Shown here: positions 18,401-25,960 of the stretch, one piece after another
Layout: the number at the start of each line of letters is the position of its first letter
How positions within the stretch are numbered: the first letter of the stretch is position 1
The notes under the pieces: model-generated
What the model saw: only the letters and a program-made list of their open reading frames with translations
Told to the model about the DNA's origin: nothing
Databases searched by the model: none
DNA from: Amycolatopsis bullii
Lineage (GTDB): Bacteria > Actinomycetota > Actinomycetes > Mycobacteriales > Pseudonocardiaceae
Direction: 5' to 3'
Assembly (NCBI RefSeq): GCF_014654205.1
Contig: NZ_BNAW01000027.1
Span: 1 to 64,000, forward strand
DNA: 64,000 nt
Made by a program: the position numbers and the translations under genes

Positions 18401-18693
18401 TCGGGGTCGGCGGTGAGCCGGCGCGTGATGTCCGCGCGCAGCGCGTCGGCGGACCGGCGGGACGTGGTGAGCACGAGCACGCTCTCCGGGTCGGCGCCCT
18501 CGGCGATGCGGCGGGTGGCGGCCGAGGCCAGCAGCGCCGTCTTGCCGGTGCCGGGACCACCGAGCACGCGGAGGAACCCGCCGGGTGCGGAGAGCACGCG
18601 CCGGGCGCCTTCGTCCCAGGTGAACGAGGGTGTGGCGGTGACCGGCGCGCGCACCAGCCGCGCGTCCGCCTGCGCCGTTCGCCTCCCGTTCAC
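15481..18693 (-). CDS. adnA: UvrD/RecB-type helicase-nuclease, AdnA subunit
   Basis: About 1070 aa from GTG 18693; an upstream GTG at 18738 would add 15 residues, and neither has a clear ribosome binding site. Walker A is GGPGTGKTALL near residue 45. The Walker B position reads LFVDDAHHLDP, not the usual DE(Y/F)Q, which agrees with AdnA being the weaker motor. Motif III is VAGDPDQNVFSFRGAD and motif VI YLAMSRAKQT. The RecB-like nuclease has GRVDRVEL, VIVDIKTG and QLAAYQLAV, and the C-terminus has a cysteine cluster (CDRCPARGCC) that could hold an Fe-S centre. It is transcribed ahead of adnB. Confidence 0.9.
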   Translation of the reverse strand: MNGRRTAQADARLVRAPVTATPSFTWDEGARRVLSAPGGFLRVLGGPGTGKTALLASAATRRIAEGADPESVLVLTTSRRSADALRADITRRLTADPDLARPLPRTVREPLVRTVHSYAYSLLRLEAMAEELPPPRLLAGAEQDVVVRELLAGDLDEEAEYWPEQLRPALMVPGFAEELRDLLMRAAERGLGPEDLAELGRRRGREEWIAAGQFWAQYEEVTQLQGAGGNALGVASAPALDAAELVTSALLALEDDDELRERERTRVRHLFVDDAHHLDPLQTSLVRVIGHTAAEFVVAGDPDQNVFSFRGADARLFADADPDGSRTVTLTTAHRLAPAVRLAVAKIGATLPGASPHRKIVSPKGASGGNVRVRVMPTPAAEASWIADQLRRAHLVDGVPWSEIAVLVRSPARTFLVLQRALRAAGVPIGSATEELPLAKQPAVRPLLAVLKLAPAPELLDVDLAEMLLSSSLGGADPLALRRLRRGLRRLELAGGGQRSSDELLVEALRGGDILAGLADAEAEPVRRVGGLLRVTHQAVARGEGVEQVLWELWRESGLQDKLLKQVERGGSLGAQADRDLDAVVALFDAAGRYVDRLPRASVASFADYLGAQRIAGDTLAPAAVPSDGVSLLTAHAAAGREWTVVAVAGVQEGAWPDLRLRGSVLGVERLKDLMAGVDDDAVSQTAPILAEERRLFYLAMSRAKQTLLVTAVSGEDEQPSRFLDDLEENGADDGGLDSRMKPPGRSLVLAELVGELREVVCDDKADPARRRRAAKQLARLADARVPGAHPSTWYGLLPASSDEPVHPPGDLIRISPSTVEILTKCPLRWMIERHGGSDPAQLAAVTGTLVHGLAQAVASGSTDAELQAALDEAWVRVDAGAPWFSRRERRRVEQMLRNFTTWLERSRAELKEAGVEQDIEVELPAGGDDEVRVLLRGRVDRVELDSEGRPVIVDIKTGKVPVSGAEAEAHPQLAAYQLAVLLGAIEGRTEAGGARLVYVAKANNKTGATERSQPPLDEVGGKQWLELVQKAAASAAGPDYQAQENPDCDRCPARGCCPLRPEGRQVPGP

Positions 18694-18827
18694 CCCGCGA
18701 TGGAACCACGCCCGGTCCCCCGGGTGGCGCACCGGCACGGCTTAGCGGGAGTCCGTTCGGCGAAGGCGCCGCAGCGTGCGGTGGATGGTTGCGAAAAGTG
18801 TCGGTGGTGTCCGGCACAGTAGGGGTC

Positions 18828-19151
18828 ATGGACGACGTTCTGCACGAGCGCGTGCGGGAGATCATCGAGTCGGTGCCGGCCGGCGCGGTGGCGACGTACG
18901 GCGACATCGCGGCTCTCGCGGGAGCGCCGTCGCCGCGGATGGTCGGCGCCATCCTGGCCGAGGACGGGCACGACCTGCCGTGGCACCGGATCCTGCGCGC
19001 GAACGGCACCCCGGCACCGCACCTGGTCCACGACCAGCTGGAGCGCCTGCGCGCGGAGGGCGTCCTGGCCGACGGCCAGCGCGTCGACCTGCGGAAGTAC
19101 CGGTGGAAGCCGGACGGAGAGGAGGAAACCGGACCCGAGGGGCTGTTCTAA
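18828..19151 (+). CDS. Alkyltransferase-like protein (ATL, MGMT fold without the acceptor cysteine)
   Basis: 107 aa from ATG 18828, preceded by AGGGG. It keeps the helix-turn-helix and active-site region of O6-alkylguanine-DNA alkyltransferases, but the PCHR motif reads PWHR (residues 51-54). Replacement of the acceptor Cys by Trp is the hallmark of ATL proteins, which bind and flag O6-alkylguanine for nucleotide excision repair and do not repair it directly. The short length fits. It lies divergently beside adnAB, the same neighbourhood as in mycobacteria (Rv3204, from memory). Confidence 0.9.
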   Translation: MDDVLHERVREIIESVPAGAVATYGDIAALAGAPSPRMVGAILAEDGHDLPWHRILRANGTPAPHLVHDQLERLRAEGVLADGQRVDLRKYRWKPDGEEETGPEGLF

Positions 19152-19161
19152 CTCCATATTG

Positions 19162-19180
19162 TTAGGTTAGCCTCGCCTAA
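19162..19180. promoter_or_regulatory. Iron box (IdeR/DmdR operator) overlapping the start codon
   Basis: TTAGGTTAGCCTCGCCTAA matches the IdeR consensus TWAGGTTAGSCTWACCTWA at 17 of 19 positions. Its last base is the A of the downstream ATG. TAGCCT (19168-19173) inside the box fits an extended-type -10 hexamer (TANNNT) at the distance expected for a leaderless transcript. Iron-loaded IdeR bound here would block the siderophore-interacting protein gene. Confidence 0.85.
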
Positions 19181-20028
19181 TGACCACGACGGAGGCGCTG
19201 ACCTACCACCGTGCCCGGGTGAGTGCGAACCGGCCGGTCACGCCGCACATGGTGCGCGTGACGTTCGCCGCGGACGGCTTCCGCGACGTCCCGGCCGGGG
19301 CGCCCGACCAGTACGTCAAGGTGTTCTTCCCGCTGCGGGGACAGGACGCGCCGGTGCTGCCGGAGACCGGCTCCGACGTCATGTCCTGGTACCGGACGTA
19401 CCTGGCGATGCCGGACGACGTCCGGCCGCCGATGCGCACGTACACGGTCCGGGCCCATCGCCCGCAGGCGGCGGAGATCGACGTCGACTTCGTGCTGCAC
19501 GGCGATACGGGACCCGCCTCGGCCTGGGCGTCGCGGGCAGCGCGGGGCGACCGGGTGACGTTCACCGGGCCGTACGGGCTGTACGCGCCTCCCGAGGGCT
19601 GCGCGTGGCAGCTGCTGGTCGGCGACGAGACGGCGCTGCCGGCGATCGGCGCGATCATCGAGCAGCTCCCGCCGGGCGCGCGGGCCTCGGTGTACGTCGA
19701 GCTGGCGGACCGCGCGGAGCGGCAGGCGTTCGAGACGCGCGGAGCGGTGGAGATCCACTGGGTGCTGCGCGGTGCGCGGCCGCGGGGAGAGGCGTTGCTG
19801 GAGTCGCTGCGCGCAGCGGCGTTCCCCAGCGGGACGCCGTACGCGTGGGTATCCGGCGAGGCGGGAGTGGTGAAGGCGGTGCGGCGCCACCTGGTGCGGG
19901 AGCGCGAGGTGGACAAGCGGCTGATCTGCTTCACGGGCTACTGGCGGCTCGGGATGAGCGAGGAAGCGGCCGGCCGGGAGGCGGTCCGGGCGGCGGAGGC
20001 GGGCGAAGTGCCGGCCGACAGCGACTGA
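19180..20028 (+). CDS. Siderophore-interacting protein, FAD-dependent ferric-siderophore reductase
   Basis: 282 aa. N-terminal FAD-binding barrel with RTYTVRAHRP (the RxYTvR flavin motif) and VDFVLHGDTGPASAWA for the FAD phosphate; C-terminal NAD(P)H-type domain with LLVGDETALPAIGAIIE. This is the SIP family that reduces ferric siderophores in the cytoplasm. ATG 19180 gives the usual N-terminus and overlaps the iron box; no ribosome binding site precedes it, so translation is probably leaderless. It appears as a single gene without siderophore biosynthesis genes nearby. Confidence 0.93.
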   Translation: MTTTEALTYHRARVSANRPVTPHMVRVTFAADGFRDVPAGAPDQYVKVFFPLRGQDAPVLPETGSDVMSWYRTYLAMPDDVRPPMRTYTVRAHRPQAAEIDVDFVLHGDTGPASAWASRAARGDRVTFTGPYGLYAPPEGCAWQLLVGDETALPAIGAIIEQLPPGARASVYVELADRAERQAFETRGAVEIHWVLRGARPRGEALLESLRAAAFPSGTPYAWVSGEAGVVKAVRRHLVREREVDKRLICFTGYWRLGMSEEAAGREAVRAAEAGEVPADSD

Positions 20029-20050
20029 CACGCGGAAGTGCCGGCCGGAC

Positions 20051-20860
20051 CTAGGCCTTCCCGAGCGTGGTGACCAGCAGCTTCACCAGCGCACCCAGGC
20101 GCTGGCGGTCCGGCTGCAGCGTCTCGATGCCCGCCGCCTCCAGCGGGGCGGCCGTCACCGGGCCGACGCACGCCACCACCAGCGGGCCGCGCAGGGCCGC
20201 CACCAGCTCGTCGTAGTGCCCGGACGTGCGCGCCAGCGTCAGGAAGTTCGCGGCGGCCGGAGCGCTCGTGAAGGCCAGGGCGTCCAGCTCCCGCGCCACG
20301 GCCGCGTCGATCAGGTCGTACACCGGCGTGACGTCCGGCGGCGAATGCCAGCGGTAGGGCTGCACCTGCACCAGGGACGCGCCGGCGTGCACCAGCGGAT
20401 CGGTGAGCTCCGGCAAGGGCGTGCCGTGCAGCTGGACGGCCACCCGCTCGCCACCGACCCCGGCCGCGGCCAGCGCCCCGAACAGCTCGGCGTTCGACTC
20501 CGAAGCGGCCGAAAAGGACTCGCGCAGGCCGGCGCCGCGGACCGCGCCCACCGCCTTCGGGCCGCGGGCGTAGATCCGGGACTCCCCCAGCGCCGCCAGC
20601 AGTCCCTCGCGCAGGCCCCACCCCTCGGCCGCGTCGAGCCAGCCGCGGAAGCCCGCGCCCGTCGTGACCACCGTGAACCCGACCGGGGCCGCCAGCACCG
20701 CCTCGGTGCCCGCGCGCAGCTCGGGGTCGCTGTCCAGGGGCACGATGGTGATCGTCGGCGCGTGCCGGACCTCGGCGCCGGAGCGTTCGAGGGCCGCGAT
20801 GAATTCGCCCGCTCGCCGCTCGGCCGTGACCCCGATAGCGATGCCGCTCAGCTCACCCAT
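20051..20860 (-). CDS. Uroporphyrinogen-III synthase family protein
   Basis: 269 aa. Two-lobed HemD fold with FTVVTTGAGFRGWLDAAEGW, ARGPKAVGAVRGAGL, SESNAEL and a C-terminal CVGPVTAAPLEAAGI. It is closely similar over its whole length to the N-terminal domain of the nnaR product at 26008-27111, more than would be expected of two unrelated HemD proteins. It overlaps the WYL regulator gene by eight bases. It could be the tetrapyrrole enzyme or, given its twin, a HemD-fold protein with a nitrogen or haem sensing role. No other hem gene is nearby, so I leave the symbol open. Confidence 0.8.
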   Translation of the reverse strand: MGELSGIAIGVTAERRAGEFIAALERSGAEVRHAPTITIVPLDSDPELRAGTEAVLAAPVGFTVVTTGAGFRGWLDAAEGWGLREGLLAALGESRIYARGPKAVGAVRGAGLRESFSAASESNAELFGALAAAGVGGERVAVQLHGTPLPELTDPLVHAGASLVQVQPYRWHSPPDVTPVYDLIDAAVARELDALAFTSAPAAANFLTLARTSGHYDELVAALRGPLVVACVGPVTAAPLEAAGIETLQPDRQRLGALVKLLVTTLGKA

Positions 20861-21821
20861 AGAACGCGCCCATCTCCTCGATCGCTTCGGCCAGCTCCGC
20901 CCGCAGGTCCGCCGGTGCCAGGACCTCCAGGTGCGGCCCGAAGCGCAGCAGCTCCCCGATGGCCGGTTCGCCCGGCTCCACCGGCAGCTCCACGGTGAGC
21001 CAGCCGTCCGCGTCGGGCTCGCTCGGGCAGTCGCGCAGGGCGCGGGCGCCGACGGAACCTCCGTAGAACGGTACGAGAGCCTGCGCCCGCGGCGAAAGCC
21101 GCACCACCGCGACGCGCGGGTACATCCGGCGTTCGAACTGCTCGGACCACTCCTGCCAGTACCGCGCGAGGTCGAAGCCGTCCGGCCGCTCGAACACCTC
21201 GCCCAGGTCTTCCAGCTCCAGCACCCGCGAAACGCGGTAGGTGCGATCGGTGCCGTCGCAGCGGCCCGCGAGGTACCAGTTGCCCGCCTTGAGGATCAGT
21301 CCCAGCGGCTCCAGCTCCCGTTCGACGACCCGCTGCCCCCAGCGTTCGTAGCGGATCCGGATCCGGTGCGACGACCACACGGCGTCGGCGATCGCCGACA
21401 GCGTCGGCAGGCTCTCGATGCCCCGGTGCCAGCCCGGGACGTCCAGGTAGAACCGCTCGGCGACGCGTCCGGCGCGGTCGCGCAGCTCGGCGGGCAACGC
21501 GGCGTACAGCTTGAGCTGCGCCGCCGCGAGCACCGTGCCGAGCCCCAGCTCGGCCGCCGCCACGGGCAGGCCGGCCAGCGACAGCGACTGGGCCTCTTCC
21601 TCGGTCATCCCGGTGAGCCGGGTGCGGTAGCCGTCGACGAGCCGGTAGCCGCCGGTCCGGCCGCGGTCGGCGTACACCGGGACGCCGGACGCCGAGAGCG
21701 CGTCGATGTCCCGGTAGACCGTCCGCACCGAGACTTCGAGCTCTTCGGCCAGCTCCTCGGCCGTCATCCGGCCGCGGTTCTGCAGCAGCAGGAGAACGGA
21801 CAGGAGACGGCTCGCGCGCAT
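20853..21821 (-). CDS. WYL-domain transcriptional regulator (DeoR/YafY type)
   Basis: 322 aa from ATG 21821. N-terminal winged helix (RLLSVLLLLQNRGRMTAEEL, then SVRTVYRDIDALSASGVPV), a central WYL domain with EPLGLILKAGNWYLAGRC, and a WCX C-terminal domain. WYL domains bind nucleic-acid-related or other small ligands. It is divergent from the DUF3224 gene with a 25-bp palindromic operator between them, so it probably controls that gene and itself, as in many actinobacterial YafY/DUF3224 pairs. hemD-like translation is coupled to it by an eight-base overlap. Confidence 0.9.
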   Translation of the reverse strand: MRASRLLSVLLLLQNRGRMTAEELAEELEVSVRTVYRDIDALSASGVPVYADRGRTGGYRLVDGYRTRLTGMTEEEAQSLSLAGLPVAAAELGLGTVLAAAQLKLYAALPAELRDRAGRVAERFYLDVPGWHRGIESLPTLSAIADAVWSSHRIRIRYERWGQRVVERELEPLGLILKAGNWYLAGRCDGTDRTYRVSRVLELEDLGEVFERPDGFDLARYWQEWSEQFERRMYPRVAVVRLSPRAQALVPFYGGSVGARALRDCPSEPDADGWLTVELPVEPGEPAIGELLRFGPHLEVLAPADLRAELAEAIEEMGAFYG

Positions 21822-21840
21822 GACGGCAATTCTGGCAGAA

Positions 21841-21865
21841 ATACCTGACACAAGCTGACAGGTAT
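21841..21865. promoter_or_regulatory. Palindromic operator between the WYL regulator and DUF3224 genes
   Basis: Perfect arms ATACCTG (21841-21847) and CAGGTAT (21859-21865) enclose an 11-nt centre; within them the hexamer CTGACA occurs twice, ten bases apart. It lies 18 bases before the DUF3224 start and 19 before the regulator start, the expected position for an autoregulatory WYL operator. The protein-site pairing is inferred from position only. Confidence 0.7.
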
Positions 21866-21883
21866 GCCCGGCAGAGTGTCCCC

Positions 21884-22282
21884 ATGAACGCTTTCACCAC
21901 CAAGAACTGGGAAGAGAAGATCGTCAGCGGCACCGAGGGCAGCGGACCGCGGGTGGCCTACGCGCACGCCACCTTCGCGTACGAAGGTGTCATCGAGGGT
22001 GAGTCGGTCTGCGACCTTCTGCTGTACTACGCGGGCGAAGGGTACGAAAGCGGCGAGACGACGTCGCCGTGCTTCGAGCGCTTCGAAGGCAAGGTCGACG
22101 GTCGCGAAGGGACCTTCATCGTGCGCCACGAGTACACCTTCGACGCGAAGGGCATCGCCTCGACGTTCACCGTCGTCCCCGGCTCGGGCACCGGCGAGCT
22201 GGCCGGGATCACCGGCCGCGGCACCGCCGGCGGCGCCATGGGCGAGGACAAGGTGGGCTACACCTTCGAGTACGCGTTCTAG
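21884..22282 (+). CDS. DUF3224 domain protein
   Basis: 132 aa. Small all-beta protein with the family features: opening TTKNWEEKIVSG, HATFAYEGVIEGES in the first half, GKVDGREGTFIVRHEYTF in the middle and GSGTGELAGITGRGTA near the end. The fold is allene-oxide-cyclase-like; no enzymatic role is established. It is commonly paired with a divergent WYL regulator, as here, so it is likely the regulated output, possibly in a stress response. The winged-helix gene follows nine bases later and is probably cotranscribed. Confidence 0.85.
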   Translation: MNAFTTKNWEEKIVSGTEGSGPRVAYAHATFAYEGVIEGESVCDLLLYYAGEGYESGETTSPCFERFEGKVDGREGTFIVRHEYTFDAKGIASTFTVVPGSGTGELAGITGRGTAGGAMGEDKVGYTFEYAF

Positions 22283-22291
22283 GAGCTGCCC

Positions 22292-23386
22292 GTGGACCGC
22301 CGTCAGGTACTCGCCTACCGCATCGCCGAGCACGGCCTGCACCGCTCGGCGCAGGACGTCGCCGACCTCGCCGTGGTCCGGGCCGGGCTGCAGGACAGCA
22401 TGCGCGACACCGCGCTGCTCGCCCTGGTGGCCCGGCTCGACGGCCCGGTGTCCCTCGAGGAGCTCGTCCTGGCCTGGACGTTGCGGGGTGCGCCGCACTA
22501 CCACGTGCGCTCGGACCTGCCGGAGGTGATCCGGGCGCTGGTCCCGCTGGACGACGCGGACGCGCAGGCCCGGATGTTGTGGCAGCGCAAGGAGATGGCG
22601 GCGACCGGGCTGGCCGCGACCGAGGTGGTGTTCACCGCGGCCGCGGCGCTCCGGAAGATCGTCACGAAGCCGATGACGAAGGGCGCGGTTTCGGCGGCGG
22701 TCACGAAGGTGCTGCCGCCGTCGTTCTCGCGCTGGTGCCGGGGCTGCAACGCGACGCACATCCAGGAGCAGCTGATGCGCATCGCGGCGCCGTTGGGCGG
22801 CATCCGCTTGGTGTCCGGCGCGTCCCCGGCGACCTTGGCGCCACTGGAGGGCCGCGGCCGCCTCCGGAAGACCCCGGACCCGGTCGCGGCGACGGCGGTG
22901 ATCGAGCGGTACCTGCGGCTCAACGGCCCGGCGTCCCCGGGCGAAGCGGCGGAGTTCGCGGGCACGGCCCGCGCGGTGGTCGACCGGACGTGGCCGGCGG
23001 ACCTGGCTTCGGTGCAGGTCGAGGGCAAGACCCGGTTCCTGCCGTCGTCCCGGTTGGCCGCCCTGGAGAACCCGCCGGAGCCGGACGTGGTGCGGCTGCT
23101 GCCCCCGCTGGATCCGTTCATCCAGGCGCGCGACAAGGCGTTGCTGGTCCCGGATCCGTTGCGGCGCAAGGAAGTGTGGAAGATGCTGGGCAACCCGGGC
23201 GTGCTGGTGGCGGACGGCGACATCGCGGGGATTTGGCGCGCGAAGAGCGCCGGGGCGAAGCTGACGGTGACGGTGACGGCCTTTGACCCGCTGCGTCCGG
23301 CGGTCCGCGAGGAAGCGGAAGCCGAGGCGGCCCGGGTGGCGGTGGCGCGGGGATTCGAGAAGCACGCGGTCACCTGGGTGGATTGA
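22292..23386 (+). CDS. Winged-helix DNA-binding protein of the AlkZ/HTH_42 family
   Basis: 364 aa from GTG 22292. The N-terminal YRIAEHGLHRS and the centre with repeated winged-helix modules fit the AlkZ-like group, whose members include DNA glycosylases that unhook interstrand crosslinks or excise alkylated bases. The key Gln-x-Gln-like pair of AlkZ is not clearly seen near the middle, so glycosylase activity is uncertain. The C-terminal LLPPLDPFIQARDK and VTVTAFDPL are typical. It follows DUF3224 in a probable two-gene operon that ends at a terminator near 23400. Confidence 0.8.
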   Translation: MDRRQVLAYRIAEHGLHRSAQDVADLAVVRAGLQDSMRDTALLALVARLDGPVSLEELVLAWTLRGAPHYHVRSDLPEVIRALVPLDDADAQARMLWQRKEMAATGLAATEVVFTAAAALRKIVTKPMTKGAVSAAVTKVLPPSFSRWCRGCNATHIQEQLMRIAAPLGGIRLVSGASPATLAPLEGRGRLRKTPDPVAATAVIERYLRLNGPASPGEAAEFAGTARAVVDRTWPADLASVQVEGKTRFLPSSRLAALENPPEPDVVRLLPPLDPFIQARDKALLVPDPLRRKEVWKMLGNPGVLVADGDIAGIWRAKSAGAKLTVTVTAFDPLRPAVREEAEAEAARVAVARGFEKHAVTWVD

Positions 23387-23391
23387 CCCTG

Positions 23392-23413
23392 CCGCGGGGG
23401 CGCCCCCCGTTTT
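23392..23413 (+). terminator. Intrinsic terminator after the AlkZ-like gene
   Basis: A GC-rich hairpin, CGGGGGCG followed by CCCCCCG, leads directly into TTTT, just after the stop at 23386. It is one of few sites here with a T run. Confidence 0.65.
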
Positions 23414-23460
23414 CCACATTACCGGCAGGCACCGACAATTCCGGTCGCCGAGTGCCCGGA

Positions 23461-24372
23461 TCACCCGGATTTCGCCGGTCCGGGTCCGTCCACTGTGGTC
23501 GTTCGACGGCCGGTGAAGGTGAGCACGCGGGCGGCGAAGTGGCCGAGCTCGCCCGGCCCGAAGGCGAACCCGTGGGTCAGCCCCGGCCGGACCTCCACGT
23601 CGGCGTGCGGCACGAACTCCCGCAGGCGGCGGGCGGCCAGCTGGGCGTCGTGCACTCCGCTGCGCCCGGCGAACACCGCCAGGACGGGCATCCGCATCGC
23701 CCGCAGCCGCTCTTCGGACGGGCAGGTCTGGAACGGCACGCGGGGCCGGTACTCGCGGATCCCGGCGAGGACCAGCCGAACGTCCGGGCGGTCGAGGGAG
23801 TCCCCGCCCGTGGTCCGGTGGACGAGCCACCGCAGCATGCCTTCGGTGCGGACCACCGCGCACAGCAGGCCGAGCGCGAGCACCCCGCGGCTGAACGGCG
23901 CGGTCACGGTCGTCGGGTCCAGCAGGCTGATCGACGCCAGCCGCCCGGGCAGGTGCACGGCCTGGTTGACGCAGTGCCAGCCGCCGGTGGACCCGCCGGC
24001 CAGATGCACTTCACCGAAACTGAGCTCCGCGAAGACGTCGTCGAGGCACCGGGCCCGGTCGGCGTGCCCGGTGATCGGCTTCCGTTGCACGCTGCGGCCC
24101 GGCTCGCCCAGCGTGTCGACGGTGTAGACGGGACCAGTGCCGGCGAGCGCGGGCAGCAGTTCGGCGAAGCTGGCGGACGTGGCCGCCATGCCCGGCAGCA
24201 GCACCAGCGGCGGCGCGTCGCCCTCGCCGAACCGGTAGACGCGGGTCGTGCCGTGCTCGGTGCCGACGTCGAGCACCTCGTCCGGAACTGGGCACCGGCT
24301 CATCGCCAGGTCGTAGGCGGCGTCGTAGCGTGCTCGAGCGGCGGGGTCGCGGAACGTTCCGATGTCCCTCAT
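23461..24372 (-). CDS. Alpha/beta hydrolase
   Basis: 303 aa from ATG 24372. Oxyanion region VLLPGMAATSASF, nucleophile elbow GGSTGG (Ser in a GxSxG context), acid region PVLAVFAGRSGVHD and the catalytic His in GLTHGFAFG. The substrate is not evident. It is divergent from an AraC-type regulator, 57 bases apart, which suggests the regulator controls it. The start is set by the N-terminal MRDIGTFRDPAARARYDAAY, typical of this actinobacterial subgroup. Confidence 0.85.
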   Translation of the reverse strand: MRDIGTFRDPAARARYDAAYDLAMSRCPVPDEVLDVGTEHGTTRVYRFGEGDAPPLVLLPGMAATSASFAELLPALAGTGPVYTVDTLGEPGRSVQRKPITGHADRARCLDDVFAELSFGEVHLAGGSTGGWHCVNQAVHLPGRLASISLLDPTTVTAPFSRGVLALGLLCAVVRTEGMLRWLVHRTTGGDSLDRPDVRLVLAGIREYRPRVPFQTCPSEERLRAMRMPVLAVFAGRSGVHDAQLAARRLREFVPHADVEVRPGLTHGFAFGPGELGHFAARVLTFTGRRTTTVDGPGPAKSG

Positions 24373-24429
24373 GGCGCGAAAGTACGGAACTCCGCCCGCT
24401 GCCGTCTTGAAGGAAAGTACGATCGAGGC

Positions 24430-25221
24430 ATGGCGGACTGGGCGCTGGTGCTGCCGCACACCGACGCCGTCCGCGTGCCCGCGAGGCGGCGGTTCACCCG
24501 CCCGCACCCCTGGCTCGCGGAGCACCTTCCCGGGTACGTCTTCCACGACTTCCGGCACCCGGATCCGCTGTGGTGGCGGTTCACCGCGCTCGGCGTACTC
24601 ACGGTGACCCTCGACTTCACGGCGCCCACCCGGCACGCGAACGGTCGCGAGCTGCCGGCGTCGCCGGTGCTCGGGCTGCGGGACCGGCCGTTGGAGGTGG
24701 TCCAGTCCGGCCGGACCAGCGGGGCCGCGATCGCCCTGACCGCGCCCAGCGCCTACGCGCTGTTCGGGATGCCGGTGCGCGACCTCGCGAACTCCGTCGT
24801 CGGGTTCGAGGACCTGCTGGGCCATGAGGCGACGCTGCTCACCGAGCAGCTGAGCGAAACGCCGGACGCACGGGTGCTCGACGCCTTCTTCGGCGCCCGG
24901 CTGCGCGACGCGTCCTCGCCCCCGCGTGCGGTGCTCGGCGCGTGGCACCGGCTGGACGCCACGCGGGGCCGGCTGAAGATCGCCGCGCTCGCCGACGAGC
25001 TCGGCTGGACCCCGCGGCACCTGAACACCCGGTTCCGGGCCGCGTTCGGGCTCGGCCCGAAGACCGTTGCGCGGATCTTCCGGTTGCGGCACGCGTCGTC
25101 GCTGGCCGGGCGGCTGCCGTGGCCGGAGATCGCCCACCGGTGCGGGTACGCCGACCAGTCGCACCTCAGCCGCGACTTCCGCGCACTGGCCGGGTGCACC
25201 CCGACCGAGTTCGCGGGCTGA
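24430..25221 (+). CDS. AraC family transcriptional regulator
   Basis: 263 aa from ATG 24430. The C-terminal third has the two AraC helix-turn-helix motifs: LKIAALADELGWTPRHLNTR and EIAHRCGYADQSHLSRDFRA, ending GCTPTEFAG. The N-terminal domain is a probable ligand-sensing fold like those of the DUF6597/AraC group. Two copies of AAAGTACG (24379-24386 and 24414-24421) lie in the intergenic space to the divergent hydrolase and are candidate binding sites. Confidence 0.9.
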   Translation: MADWALVLPHTDAVRVPARRRFTRPHPWLAEHLPGYVFHDFRHPDPLWWRFTALGVLTVTLDFTAPTRHANGRELPASPVLGLRDRPLEVVQSGRTSGAAIALTAPSAYALFGMPVRDLANSVVGFEDLLGHEATLLTEQLSETPDARVLDAFFGARLRDASSPPRAVLGAWHRLDATRGRLKIAALADELGWTPRHLNTRFRAAFGLGPKTVARIFRLRHASSLAGRLPWPEIAHRCGYADQSHLSRDFRALAGCTPTEFAG

Positions 25222-25242
25222 TCGGGCGCCTCCGGACCCGGC

Positions 25243-25905
25243 TCACAGGCTGTGGGCGTCGATGTCGCCGTAAGCCGTGGTCGCCTGGATCGACAACCCC
25301 GCAGTCCCCTCGTTCTTCAGCGCGTTCCGGATCCGCCCGTACGTCGTCCCCGCGTCCAGCGACGCCGAGACACCCGACGCCGCGCCGACCGTGATGTCGC
25401 CTGCCTGGGTGCTCAGCACCAAGTTGCCGCCCGTTGCCTCGGCGATGCGGATGTCGCCCTTGCCCGTCGTGATCTCCGCCCGGCCCGTCAGGCGGCCCAC
25501 CGAGACGTCGCCCGCGTGGGCGGTCAGGCGGAGGCTCGCGGCCTCGTCGAAGACCACCTCGCCGTGGGCGCCCGAGACCGTGACGTCACCCAGGCGGCCG
25601 ACGCCCCGCAGCTCCACCGCCGCGGCCTTGGCCTCCACCGACGAACCCTCGGGCAGCGAAACCGTCACGTCGACCGCTCCGGACGGGCCGAAGTACTGGT
25701 TCTTGCCCTCGAGCGTGACCCGCAGGACGCCGTCGTCAAACGACACTGACGCCTCCGCAGCCGCCTTCACGTCGCGGCTCTTCGCCGGGTCGGCGGGCAG
25801 GACCTGGACGACCGTGTCGGAACGAAGGGAAGCGTCGAACCGGACCCGGCCGGCGGGGATCGAAAGCTCGGTGGCGATCGGGGCGGGGGTGGTGAACTTC
25901 TGCAT
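25243..25905 (-). CDS. DUF4097 family beta-strand repeat protein
   Basis: 220 aa from ATG 25905 with the good ribosome binding site GAGGAG. The whole protein is a ladder of short beta strands with repeated G-D-(V/I) turns such as GDVTVSG, GDVSVGRL, GDIRIAE, GDITVGA and GDIDAHS, giving a beta-helix-like DUF4097 (adhesin-like) fold. It has no signal peptide or membrane segment, so it is cytoplasmic. Function unknown. Upstream lie three CTGACAC repeats, a likely regulator site. Confidence 0.8.
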   Translation of the reverse strand: MQKFTTPAPIATELSIPAGRVRFDASLRSDTVVQVLPADPAKSRDVKAAAEASVSFDDGVLRVTLEGKNQYFGPSGAVDVTVSLPEGSSVEAKAAAVELRGVGRLGDVTVSGAHGEVVFDEAASLRLTAHAGDVSVGRLTGRAEITTGKGDIRIAEATGGNLVLSTQAGDITVGAASGVSASLDAGTTYGRIRNALKNEGTAGLSIQATTAYGDIDAHSL

Positions 25906-25960
25906 CGGATTCTCCTCGAGAAGCGAAGTAGCTGGTGTGAGACCACCTTCGCCGCCCCCG

